Shown piece by piece: positions 48,067-59,299 of a DNA stretch of 64,000 nucleotides. Each line of letters starts with the position of its first letter. Position 1 is the first letter of the stretch. The stretch covers positions 46,775,696 to 46,839,695 of the forward strand of contig CM060188.1 in assembly GCA_030549335.1 (NCBI GenBank), written 5' to 3'. The position numbers and the translations under genes are program-made. Below the pieces are notes generated by a model. That model saw only the letters and a program-made list of their open reading frames with translations, ran no database searches and had not been told where the DNA came from. This stretch comes from Pontederia crassipes. Lineage: Eukaryota > Streptophyta > Magnoliopsida > Commelinales > Pontederiaceae.

Positions 48067-48989
48067 ATGTATATATATATATAATATTATGAATAATACC
48101 TTAAATCCTACCTCAATTGAAAACTAGTCCCAAGACACTTCGATGTAAAAGGCGCCCTCGCATTAAGAGGGTCTCGTTGATTTATTTTCTTATCATGAGA
48201 TATGTGTCTTATTTTTCAGAAATTAATTAAGAGTCTAGTCGGTCTGTAATTTTTATTATCCGTAAAAAGAAGTGTCTATATAAACTCCCTAGGGGTCTAA
48301 ATAAAAAGTGATTTATTTTGTAATCCTCTTCTATTTTTTTCATCTAATAAAATTATGCGTCGTCTTAAATTTAACGAGTTTTGTTGCGGTATATAATTTC
48401 TCTCGTGTAAAAATTCTAACATACATACATACATATACATATATATATATATATATATTACACATGATGTGAAGAAATTATATTTTTTAGATTTATACTA
48501 TATAGATTGCAATAAGTGTATATAAACAGAATAAATATCCAATTGTGTATACAACTTTTATTTGAATAAATTATTACTAGTGCCATCACTAATGAATTTA
48601 TACCATTGATCTCTATTATATTATTTGTTGAATAATTATTCTTAATATTTAATATAATCTAGAATAACAATTATTAATGTCTTATATAATATTCACTTAT
48701 TTAATAAACGAATACACGTCTATATTTTTTCTATTCTTTTTAGAGTTTAGGTATAAAAAAAATTTGAATATATATATAATATTCACTTATATGAAAAAAA
48801 TTTATCACATGATTCACTTAGATATATTGAGGCTAAATATGAGCAAAGTTCATGTTTTTTTACCAATAAAAAATGTTTAGGTTAAACATAATAAAATTTT
48901 GAAAGATTGCAACTTTTAATCTTACAATTTAAAATTTAGGCTATATTTGCAATAAGAATACGGGTTTAGATTTTTTCATTCAATCTCCC
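47829..48989. mobile_element. Mutator-like MITE, 1.16 kb, with long inverted ends
   Basis: The left end GGGACATTGCACAAAAAAAA and the reversed right end GGGAGATTGAATGAAAAAAT continue as degenerate inverted repeats for about 110 bp (sharing ATTGCAAATATAG). The flanks TATGATTAA (47820-47828) and TATGATCAA (48990-48998) form a 9-bp target duplication with one mismatch. Inside are a compound microsatellite and, at about 48115-48421, an LTR-like piece with TCTATATAAACTCCC. No transposase frame. Confidence 0.7.
47985..48082. repeat. Compound (CT)n(AT)n(GT)n microsatellite
   Basis: A CT run passes into a long AT run, then GT units and more AT. Confidence 0.95.
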
Positions 48990-49529
48990 TATGATCAATG
49001 ATGATTATGTTACTCTCTTTGTTAGGCTTGTCAGATTATTATCATTCCAGCTATGATATTTCATTGCATGCCTATTAATTATGATGTTCATATCATCATG
49101 ATGCCATCATTTATGATTATGTTCACATGATTATCTTCATGATATTATCATTTATTATTACCCTCATATTATTTATCTTTATGATGGCATTGTCCATTTT
49201 TTTACTCATATGATTATTATGTATTGTGCATCAAAGTGCATGAGAGGTCAATCTCTTTCTATGTGTTCAATGTTATAGTTAACAACCTAAGATAATAAAA
49301 AGATAATGGCTCGAGTTGTGGTATCCTTTGAATATGAAGCAGAATCTCTTTAGTTTTCCTTTTCTAGTTATACTGAGTAGTGTTTACGCTCTTTGAAATT
49401 TAAACTATTTGAAATTTGAAACTCAATTATGCTATTTTGTAAAGTCTTTCATACTCTTCTATAATTATATCATCTTTAGTTAACCTAAGTTCTTTTCCTT
49501 CCGCATCAATATATTTATGGTTGTAACTT
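48990..49529. other. Intergenic AT-rich DNA, nothing recognised
   Basis: ATGAT-rich imperfect words (49010-49230), no frame. Confidence 0.4.
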
Positions 49530-50324
49530 AGGGGGGAGCCACATGGGTGCCCATGGGTGCAAGTGCACCCACTGAAATATTATAAGTAGTATTTCCTAAT
49601 AACCATTTCATATCAAACAACTTGTTCTAATGGTTGGTGCTCTCGTTGCTTCTTGAATTGATCAAGTATCTAGTCTTGCCCAGCTTCTCATTTTCCACAA
49701 ATTGCAAGCAATTTTTATTTCATCATGTTCATGTACCACTAAGTTCATCCATTTTATTTGATCATGTTTCATATTTGTTACCATAGCAGACTTGCATGCA
49801 TTATTCTATTTTAATATTTTTTATTTTATGTTATCATGTTCATATTTCAATATCTTTTTGTTTTATTTTACCACAATGTAATGAAATAACTGTATAAATG
49901 GCACTATTATAATAATTAAATTATAATACATATTGAATTTATATTTTGAAATTCCAATATTTTTATGTATTAGTTTCAATATATTTACTTCAATATTATT
50001 TCTCATTTATTATAATATTTCATTTACCACCTATAGTTATATTATTATATATATATTATGAAAAAAATACACCATTTTTTTCATAATGAGGTGAAATAAA
50101 TGTAAAAAATTACATGATTATAATAATACATATTGAATTTATTTTTTAAAATTTCTATACTTTTTGTACGTGAATTTTGATATATTTTGAAGAAGAATAA
50201 AATATTTTTCAATTGTTATATAAAGTAATATTTATTTTATCATATTCAATATTATTTTTAATATTTAATTATATGTTATACTATATTGTGCACCCACTTG
50301 CCATATTTTCTGACTCCGCCACTA
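49530..50324. mobile_element. Possible hAT-like non-autonomous element
   Basis: Left end GGGGGAGCCACATGGGTGC and GTGCACCCACT mirror the right end, which reversed reads AGTGGCGGAGTCAG...AAGTGGGTGCAC. The interior is AT-rich. A target duplication is unclear (GTTGTAAC versus CATGTAAC), so the call is tentative. Confidence 0.4.
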
Positions 50325-51784
50325 CATGTAACAAAATCTTATTTTCTGTTCAAATATTGTGTATGCGAGCAATGCCCATTAATGACTCCAAAGTATATTC
50401 TGTCATGTGGTGGAGCGTATTTTGGGGTCATTACGTATGATTTGATGCATTACAGTTTCAATTAATAAGTAATCTAAAATACCTCTAAAGTATATTGTAT
50501 TATCGATAATATCATATTATAATATTTATTATTTATGGATAATATAAATGATAATTAAATTAGTTGAATAAAAAAATTACCAAAATTCCTAAAAAGTATT
50601 TAAATTTTGGTCACATGTTATTGTAGATAAACAGAACAAAATATTATAAAAAAAAGTGAATATAAATAAAATAAGATGCAAGATTAAAAGAAAAGAAGGC
50701 CATAAAGTTAGATAATATTATTACTAATAAAATATTAAAAATATAAACAATAAATTGAATAGCTTTTTTTTATCAAACTGCAAACCATTCAATTGATAAT
50801 TTAAAAATAGTATTTGAAATATAATTAGGTAAAAGTCAAACTTATTTAAAATTATGAATAATATATTACATCCAAATATGATAAGATGATGGGCTCCAAA
50901 TAGTTTAAATAAAATAATCTATAATTTATTTACATACGAAATGGTACCTCAATTTGGCTACTACGCCTCCCATCTTTATTTAAAATCGCTTTGAAGTAAT
51001 GTTGTGCGAGTTGGATCCTCCACACCACAATCCAAAAAAAAATGCTTTGAAGTATATATTATACCTAAGGAACTTTGCTCATACTTGATGCCATTTAAAA
51101 CAAAGCCCATCGTGCTTCGGGTCATCAACACGTCACAAGATTTTAAATGTCTCCATCTTCATTTCCCGCCTCATCAATTTGTTACATGTAGCTTGTAGAA
51201 ATAAATAGGGATCACGTATCTCAAACGATTTTTTTTATTTTTTGTGAATTTGACCTATTATTGAATTGGAATAAGAATAAGGGACGGACGTTTTTGGAAA
51301 AAAAGGAACTTTGCAAAAATAAGAATTTCTTACGATAGAAAAAGAGGAAGGCCATTTGATTGATTTTGCCATTGGTTCTTGCATCCATAATGTTTTAGCG
51401 AAGTTAAACTATTATTGAAATTACAAAATAAAATTAAAAAGAGGGATTTTGTCCTTGGTTCTTACATCCATGATGTTTTTGTGAAGTTGAACTATTATTG
51501 GAATTGGAACAATAAGAAAACAAAAAAGGGATGTCATTTGATTGACTTTGTCCTTGGTTCTTACATCCTTGATGACAGGCCAAATGCCATTTGATTGACT
51601 TTGTCCTTGGTTCTTATATCCATGATGCTAGGTCAAACGAAAATGTCTGAGAAGAAGAAGCAATTGAAGAAATCATATGAAAATCTCCAATTTAAAATCC
51701 AAACGAAAACAGAAGAGGGAATCTGGCATTACCACACTCCTCTTGCAATCAGGAAAAAATAAAGAGAAGCAGAAGCAGCCTTCA
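50325..51784. other. Intergenic DNA downstream of argininosuccinate synthase
   Basis: AT-rich, no supported gene. Three degenerate copies of TTTGTCCTTGGTTCTTAYATCC occur near 51451, 51548 and 51599. The 3' UTR of the minus-strand gene ends somewhere in the right part. Confidence 0.4.
50988..51054 (+). mobile_element. Short poly(A)-tailed insertion with 11-bp target duplication
   Basis: GCTTTGAAGTA at 50988-50998 and 51044-51054 flanks a 45-nt insert ending CCACAATCC plus nine A. Confidence 0.6.
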
Positions 51785-51874
51785 AAGGCACTCTTCATAT
51801 TTCCGCCTTATTACAGCCAAGAGATCAACAAGGCACTCTTCATATTTCCCCCTTATTACAGCCAAGAGATCAAC
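51785..51874. repeat. 45-bp tandem duplication at the 3' UTR of argininosuccinate synthase
   Basis: AAGGCACTCTTCATATTTCC to GAGATCAAC is present twice in tandem with one clear substitution, so the duplication is recent. It starts 10 bp past the stop codon on the gene's strand. Confidence 0.9.
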
Positions 51875-51884
51875 GGACAAGTCC

Positions 51885-54800
51885 TTACTTATCCTTCTCA
51901 AGCATCGCCCGGATCCTGGTACAAAGGCCATACAAACGGATGAAACCAGCTGCATCGGCCTGATTGTAGATATTTCCGGTCTCAAAAGATGAGATGTCTT
52001 CCTTGTATAGGCTATTTGGGCTCCTCCGAGATGCAACAGTGACTGACCCTTTGTACAGCTTGAGGATCACAGACCCAGTTGTGGTCTCCGTGATTGACTT
52101 CATGAAGTCATCAATTGCATAGCGAAGAGGGTCGAACCACCTTCCAGCGTACACCAGTTCAGCATACTTGAGTGCGAAAAAATCCTTGACCTGCATGGAC
52201 TCACGATCCAGGGTCAGCGACTCGAGCTCGCGAACAGCTGTCCACAAGATTGTGCCACCAGGAGTCTCGTAAACGCCACGGGACTTCATGCCCACAAGCC
52301 GATTTTCAACCATGTCCACACGCCCGATGCCATGTTTTCCACCAATCTTGTTGAGCTCTGCCAGGAGGTTTGCAGGAGAAAGTTCTCTTCCATTGACAGA
52401 AACAGGTATGCCTGACTGGATCCCGATCTCCAAATATCTGCAGAATAGAATTGAACAGTTTCACAAATGCATCATATGAATATAAGACAAAGAACTTGGC
52501 TTTTGACCAAGAAATACATACAGCTGAAACTTCTACTTTTTTTAGGAAAGTATATTTTACTTCTAATATAGAATATATTTGCATTGAAAACTGAGAACTC
52601 AGCTGCCCAGTCTAAGATGGTCATCATAATGCGGCATCTTGACATGCTACCATGTTGCTCAGTGTAATAATTATGATTTACAAGGTCAAATTTAGTTGAT
52701 TAAACTTGTGTTACAAACATGTCAAGCAACATGAGGTTTCCATATATACCCAGGCAAGTTGTTATACGCTAGCATTCTAAAATGTGATCCATATGACTGC
52801 AAATGTGTGCGGCTTTGTCTATGTCTCGAATAGAAATCAATGGGTATGGGAAGACTGCATTTATTTATTTATTTTTTAGGAGAACCATATGCAAACTCGC
52901 AATAAAGAGTTCACTCACATAAAATACAAAAATATTAAGTCACACAATAAATATATGCAACACTTTTCGTGTTAGATAAATTGCCAACCTATGTACCCTA
53001 CAAGTTAACAGATTGAACCTAGTTTACTGAATTCATTAGTCGTGCTACGTTTTCATTGAACAGAACTTAAAAGCGTACTCTAAAAAGAACTTAAAAATTG
53101 CATGATGATTACCATAAGTTATATTGTTTCATTCTCAGGGCTATTTATTCTGTCTTGCATGACAGCTTAGCGACCATATATGATTTTTAACCGTGCACAT
53201 AATGTCCAATGTTTATCAGGATGAAGTATGTGAAATTAGAGCTAAATGTATTTCAATTTGTCACTTAAAATTAAATAATTTTTAAAAATTAAATAAACTC
53301 ATTTATTTATGACACCCTGAGATGATTCAGAAATGTTTTATAACTACTGACCTTAGAAATTGCATACAGAAATATGACCTACCATGAGCACAGAAGTAAT
53401 TCATAAGCCTGAAGCAACCCAAAAAATGAGATAAGACACTACCCACTTACTCTGGTTCATTAGGTCCATCTTCTGGATCAACAGTCATCATGTACATATC
53501 CTTTTTTGGCTCATTTGCTGGATCCTCCAAAATATCTCCCTGAGAAATCAAATGTTTACTTGTCATAACCCATTTAGTATATGAAATGGCAGACAGCAAA
53601 TTTGCCCATAGTTCTTTACCCAACGGCTTATTCTCACAGCAGAGACCATAATGATCAACTATAGTGTATAGACAGAAAGCGATGCAGAGAAAAAAGACAT
53701 TAATGAATTTCCACAAACCATTCTGATAAAATCATCAAACTGCAGGACTCTTTAGTCAACCATGGATCATTTAGTTCAGAGAAGAGAAATGGAGAGACTA
53801 TCTTAGGAGTAATAGGATGCCTGACAAAGGTTACTCATCAAACTGCAGTTTGATAAGATCATCAAACTACAAGACTCCTTAGCAAACAGTGGATAATTTC
53901 AGTTCAGGGAGATAGGAGTAAAGGATGCCGATAAAAGGTTAGTCATCTATGTGTGTATGCATATGAGCTAAAGGATGTACTAGTACAATTGTGAAGCAAA
54001 AGTAGGGAGGTGGAGGCAAAACTTTTTGCTTAAAGTTAAATTTTTGCTTGGCTTATGCGGCATGACAAGATCCTCACGAGACTGTACAGGGTGAGGACGA
54101 GATGGACACCCCACGTTGACACATCTGGTGTTCTATGTGGAGAGGCGGACAAAGACTCCGCTCACTTATTCTTTGGATGCATTGTATCTCGGGAGGCCTG
54201 GTCGAGACTGAGCTTGACTGGTGGTCCATCCCTTACACCAGAGGCATTTTGGCAGGCCCCCAGTAGCCTCAACGGCCAAAGACAGCTTTGGAGAGCACCA
54301 CTAGCGACTATTCTAGGGGCCATTTGGCTTGAGCGCAACTGGTCTATCTTTGTGGGGCGAGATGTCAACTGGTCTAACTATTGTACATCATAGTTCTTTT
54401 CTTCTTCGGGAGTGGGAATTTGAGTAGTGGATGTACTTTTCCTCCTTCTTTGCTGCTCTCTCCTAGAGAGTTTATACTTGTACATTTTCCACATCATAGT
54501 GACATATTGAGATGACACCCTAATTTGGTGTTCATCCTTTCCCTCAAAAAGAAAAAAAGAGGTGGAGGCAAAACCATACGTGTCTCTTGTCAAAAAGTGA
54601 ATATGACATGCAAAATATCAATGTTATCTTGTTGTGGCCAAAGGCATTTATATGCTTGAGGGACGTTTTGTTTCGAGGGACGAGGGGACTATATATATGC
54701 ATGTAGTGTAAAACAAGATTATCAAGCTCATGATCTTGACCACCTAGGATTTGAGATTTTGACCTCAAATCTAGATTCGATTTTGTAAGATCGTATCTTG

Positions 54801-57800
54801 ATTGAAATATAGATTGTAGGATCATTCTCCAATATTTTCTTCTTTTTTTATTTTCATCAAGTTTTTTTGGAGAAATAAAATTAAGAGACAGATTATGGTT
54901 ATAATCAAAATTATAAAAATATTTTTTCCGCAAAATAAATTTAATATTAATGTGTATTAAAAGTTATTTGTATAATGGTACTCTATATTAATCATATTAC
55001 TGACAATATTTTTCTTAATTCATGTTAGATTATTATTACATAACTAATATATAAATATATATATGCATATCTATATGTTTGCAGTAAGTATATAATCCAA
55101 ACAATTTAAAATTTATTAAAAAATATGTTTATATATTTTTATATATTAGAATATTTTAATATATAAGTAAAATTTTTTGATCTTGCAGACTCACAATCTT
55201 CGATCCAATCTTATAGACTCCTTCAAATCCTGATCTTGATTACCTTCGCGTCAAACATATTGCTCATCTAGACCGCTAAGCCCTAGTGTGATTTCGACTA
55301 AGACTTATAAGGAGGTCATGACTCAGGGAAGTTTGGATCATCCAGATGAATTGATAATCCGTTAAAAATGGGTAGTTTATCTCAGTTCTCTTGGGTAAAA
55401 TCTCAAACCACAATCCCACTATGGTAAGTTCTGAAGAGATTTTTTTTTTTGAGAAGTTTTGAAGAGATTGGACAGCTGAAGGGGCAGTAATGGCGGTGAT
55501 AACGTCCCGGCGGCGCAAGTGCAGTGGAATTCCATGGAGATGGACGCAACAAAGTACCTGCAGGAAGGGAATCTGGTGGCGTCGTCCACCTTTGGCCACG
55601 ACCGCCATGTGATGCTGCCCGCTGGCTTCAGTGGTATGATGGTGAGGATTGGTTGGCTTGTGCAAGGGTTAAGAAGGAAAGTATGACTTGATAGCAGCGA
55701 AAGGTGGAAGCTTCATGTTCCTAGTTCCTGCTGGACAGCCTCTTGAACTGCATATGGGCTCGATGCGTCGTGGGTGTTCTCACCAAACATGCATGAGCAG
55801 AGGGACTCAATGTTTGTGAGGTCTACAGTTTCTCTTGGTTGCGCCAAGAACTTCCCTTTTGTCTCTGTCAGACATTGTGGCAACAGTAGCATGAGAACTG
55901 ATGATGCCCTTCAGTCCACAGCGAAGCACCTCAATAGGTTGGTGCATTACTCGGTGAGATGGCCATGGCAGCAGTCACGGCACTTGATACATAGTTGTCC
56001 CCTTGGGGCGACGATCTCTTGAGGTGAAGCCTGACTATCCATCACCAGCAAAGAACAGGGAAATTGGGTTACTAATTGGAAGGAGAGGTGTGGAGAGGGG
56101 GGTTGGCGAGATGGCCAGACTAGGGGTGGCATCGCCGGGAAGGTCTGACAGTGACACCAATGTGTTGTAGGGTGGGTGGGGGTGGGGAGTGTGGGGGTAC
56201 GATACAAGGAGAGGAGGAAAAAGAGAGCAGGTGTCAGTGGCATTGCTGGCAGGGGCAGCCGAGGACAGCAGTGGCACCATCGAGGTAGAGTGCCCAACAA
56301 TGGGAAACTGCTAGGTCAAATTGCTCTAATGATCTGCCGGCGATGTCGCAGGAGGAGGGAGCCGCGAGACGTCGCCTAGGAGGATGTCACATAATCATAC
56401 CATTTTATTATAACAAACCATGCCCTGCACACTACACGTGTATTTTGGGTTAATTTCTGTAGAAAGCGGTGACTAAACAAGATAAATTGACAATCATAAC
56501 TCACGTCATTTAAAATTAACCTCCCTAACTGAGTGGATTATTGGAAGTTAATTAGTACAGTAGCTATCTTCATTAATTATCGAACAAGATTAACGAAGCA
56601 TTGAATACTTTCATTCAGTGTTTAATGGCACTTCAGAACACATCTTCAATACGGGTTTCATTAACCTAGCATTGTTTTAAGTTGCATCAAATGTGGTATA
56701 AGAACCTTCATATGATAAATACCTTGATGTTTTAAGCTGAAAACATACCTGATGCATTGCTTCACAATCATCCAATTGAAATTGGACAATCATGATCAAC
56801 ATCACTCCTAGTCCTACCTATCTACAGCTCAAGAAAGTATCCCTCTTCTCATGTATCCAACACTGAGCACCTCTCTTCTAAGAGTTCTCTAAAAAGGGTT
56901 ACAATAAGAGTCTACTCTTAGTTTTGTTGCATTGTCAACCTAGTTTGAAGCACATGTTTCAATTTTTAGTGAGCACTTAGAGCCACAACATGTCATCCTA
57001 CGATCTATCAGTGAACATGGACTGTAGATCTTCCTTCTATTTTGCTTCCAATGAAATAAATATGTTTTTTTTTCCTTTGAGTCAGTGATGAAATAAATAT
57101 GTAGAACTAAGGAAGTGTTGAACTTAGGCTGGCAGAACTCTTACAAAAAGGTCTATTGAGAATTCAGAAAAGTCTCCAATGTTTAGAACAAAACCCCCCA
57201 GTCACCATTGTGTCGGGAGAGGTTTAAAACTTTAGCACCTCATCGCAAACTAGATTAATCAGAGGCTATTAGTCTTGTGGATACCAGGTTAATACCAAAA
57301 AAGAAGCCTCTAATGCTTACCTCACTAAGTTTTGCTTTCTTTTGAGAGAGAGTTTGGAAAATTGAGGCACAGATGGAGTTATAAATTAAGCTTACTTCAG
57401 CAGAGGTCATATATGTTTGGATGAAGTTGCATTGGATGTACATAGGCAAAATAGCAAAAAAGAAAACAAATCGAACAAAACACTACGACTATAGATGTAT
57501 TTATATAAGAAGCTTAACCATATGAATCTGGAGGGGAAAACAGAGATGATTGGAGGTACCTCATGACTAAGATGCCATAGATTCCGATCCCTGCTATAAA
57601 TCGACTTTTTTGAAACTGGAACAGGAACATTAAATTTCTTTGCATATTCAATTGCATCCTCCCGTCCTTTTATATCCCATTCCCTCCAAGGAGCAACAAC
57701 TTGTAGATCAGGATTTAAAGCAAAGAACGTAAGTTCAAAGCGAACCTGCAGACAAAATTGGATAATAGAAAGGATGACTCAAATGGCATAAACTGAAAAT

Positions 57801-59178
57801 AGATTAGCATAAAATGAGCTTACCTGATCATTTCCTTTTCCTGTGCATCCATGAGAAACTGCATCCGCACCAACTTCTTTAGCGACATCAACCATTGCCT
57901 GTCATTTGACGATCTTCATGTTGAGTTTTTGGAGAAAATATTTTCAGTAGTTCTCAACGTAATGGTAAATCCTCTGGCTCTCAGTCGTATGTCAACATTT
58001 TTTTGGACAGGGAACAGCCATAAATGTGGAAGAATACATCTTTCCAAATGAATCATTATTGCCATATGTACAGACCACGATATACATATTGTCATCGTAC
58101 CTTCTTTGAGTACATTTGGAACATCATAATGTGATACAACAACTGAAGTTCAATATTAGAAAACAATCTGATTGCAGATCAAATAGTCGCTAAATAGCAT
58201 TCATTTTAGTCGAATAACCAAAAACTCCTATTCATGAATATGAAATTTGCAACAAGCAATAAACAAAAGTGCTAATCACATACATAACTACTAGTTTATT
58301 GCTTGCAAAAATATTACTTGACTTCTCCAATGTCTTTTATTATAAATTAAATGGTGAAAGTACATCCATATACACAAAAGGCAGATGGATGTAAACATAT
58401 TACGGCTCACAATTTCCATGCTGTGTGAACATGTGAAATATCAATTGCGTATTATTTTTTTTAGGGTAGTTGAGAATTATGTTCTTTTATCACAGTTCTT
58501 AAATTGCAAAAAACATGCATGATCTGCAACAAAAGAAAATGAAGAAAAAAACTGACCCTCTTTTCTCCTTCAGCATGTAAGATCGTGATATATTGTAAAT
58601 ATTATGGTGTTTCAGCATACTGAACGGTTGCACCATTCAATTGAAGATCACTATCCATGGCCTAATGTGTAAAAATAACTATAGGCATGCCAAGGTGTCG
58701 AAGGTTTTATCTTAGATATTTAGCTTAACAATTGAAAAGCTTGCTTCAAGAAGATCAAAGGACAAAGAAAAACTGCAAATGATATGTTTTAGTATCCTGG
58801 AAACAGAAGACTCTTTGATCACTACTATGATCTGACCCTCAAAGGACTTCTAAGCTCATTGGTGCCAATGAAGAAAAAGACAGTTGATAATGTAAAAACT
58901 TGAGGTGAAGTCGGAAGAAACATCTAATGGTGTTTTATTCAAGATAATTACTCGACTGTATTCCCATCTAAGATGCAGGACACAGATACAGTCACCTTCG
59001 CAATAACAGGGCGAGCCATTGAAGTTCCAAGCAAATATTTCCTTTCATAGATTGCACCTGCTCGCAAACAAGGGAATATGTAATCTTTAACAAATTCCTC
59101 CTTCAAGTCCTTTACAATAAGCTGACTTGCGCCGCTGGCTTTGGCCTTCTTCTCTAAACCATCCATCTCCATGTCTCC
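51885..59178 (-). CDS. Argininosuccinate synthase, C-terminal five exons (partial)
   Basis: The enzyme joins citrulline and aspartate with ATP to give argininosuccinate, the penultimate step of arginine synthesis (plastidial in plants). Exons in coding order: 59178-58996, 57898-57824, 57745-57560, 53539-53451, 52437-51885, all with GT/AG borders and consistent phase, giving 361 residues to the TAA at 51887-51885. Landmarks: [20 protein letters not shown], the family signature [13 protein letters not shown] across exons 2-3, [40 protein letters not shown] and [13 protein letters not shown]. The first visible exon begins [14 protein letters not shown], so about 60 residues with the ATP-binding AYSGGLDTS motif plus the transit peptide are missing. 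No such sequence was seen up to 64000, so the first exon(s) should lie beyond the window, past the L1 at 60.7-64 kb. Visible exons have no stop or frameshift. Confidence 0.93.
53725..53950 (-). repeat. 127-bp imperfect tandem duplication in an intron
   Basis: GATAARATCATCAAACTRCA followed by similar sequence starts at 53725 and again at 53852. The second copy is shorter and diverged. Confidence 0.7.
54023..54558 (+). mobile_element. 5'-truncated L1 LINE, 536 bp, with perfect 16-bp target duplication
   Basis: GAGGTGGAGGCAAAAC flanks it exactly (54007-54022 and 54559-54574). A frame at 54055-54393 encodes the zf-RVT-type C-terminus of LINE ORF2: [24 protein letters not shown] and [12 protein letters not shown], with C/H spacing like C-x2-C...H-x4-C. 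A short 3' UTR ends CTTTCCCTCAAAAAG plus A-run. It lies in an argininosuccinate synthase intron, antisense to the gene. Confidence 0.9.
55426..55469 (-). mobile_element. Tail-only insertion in an ASS intron
   Basis: AAGTTCTGAAGAGATT and AAGTTTTGAAGAGATT flank TTTTTTTTTGAG, i.e. CTC plus A-run on the minus strand. Confidence 0.65.
55490..56390. other. GC-rich coding-like island in an ASS intron, unassigned
   Basis: The base composition is well above that of the surrounding intron and short frames occur on both strands, including [18 protein letters not shown] on the plus strand, but all are broken by stops. It could be a captured gene fragment or the 5' part of a retroelement. I do not recognise a family. 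Confidence 0.35.
57051..57102 (-). mobile_element. Tail-only insertion in an ASS intron
   Basis: ATGAAATAAATATGT (15 bp, perfect; 57051-57065 and 57088-57102) flanks a 22-nt insert that reads CACTGACTCAAAGG plus A-run on the minus strand. Confidence 0.7.
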
Positions 59179-59210
59179 CTTAAAAAATTCATACGGAAGT
59201 GAACTTAACA

Positions 59211-59260
59211 ACAACAATAACAAAGCCTTATCCCACTAGGTGGGGTCGGCTACATGGAAA
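59211..59260 (-). mobile_element. 50-bp RTE LINE tail with 11-bp target duplication
   Basis: TGAACTTAACA at 59200-59210 and 59261-59271 flanks (CAA)n plus AGCCTTATCCCACTAGG and TGGGGTCGGCTACATGG, the RTE 3' end in reverse. It lies just upstream of the first visible ASS exon. Confidence 0.85.
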
Positions 59261-59262
59261 TG

Positions 59263-59299
59263 AACTTAACACTCTTCTAAAAAAAAGTCAACTTAACAC
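59263..59299 (+). mobile_element. Tail-only insertion next to the RTE tail
   Basis: AACTTAACAC (59263-59272 and 59290-59299) flanks TCTTCTAAAAAAAAGTC. Its left repeat is the right duplication of the RTE tail. Confidence 0.65.

Noticed and set aside
52525..52570. T-run flanked by ACTTCTA as a tail-only insertion
   Set aside because: Flanking match is only about 7 bp.
54690..55260. Possible MITE with GATTATCAAG/GGTAATCAAG ends
   Set aside because: Inverted similarity is too weak and no target duplication could be found.
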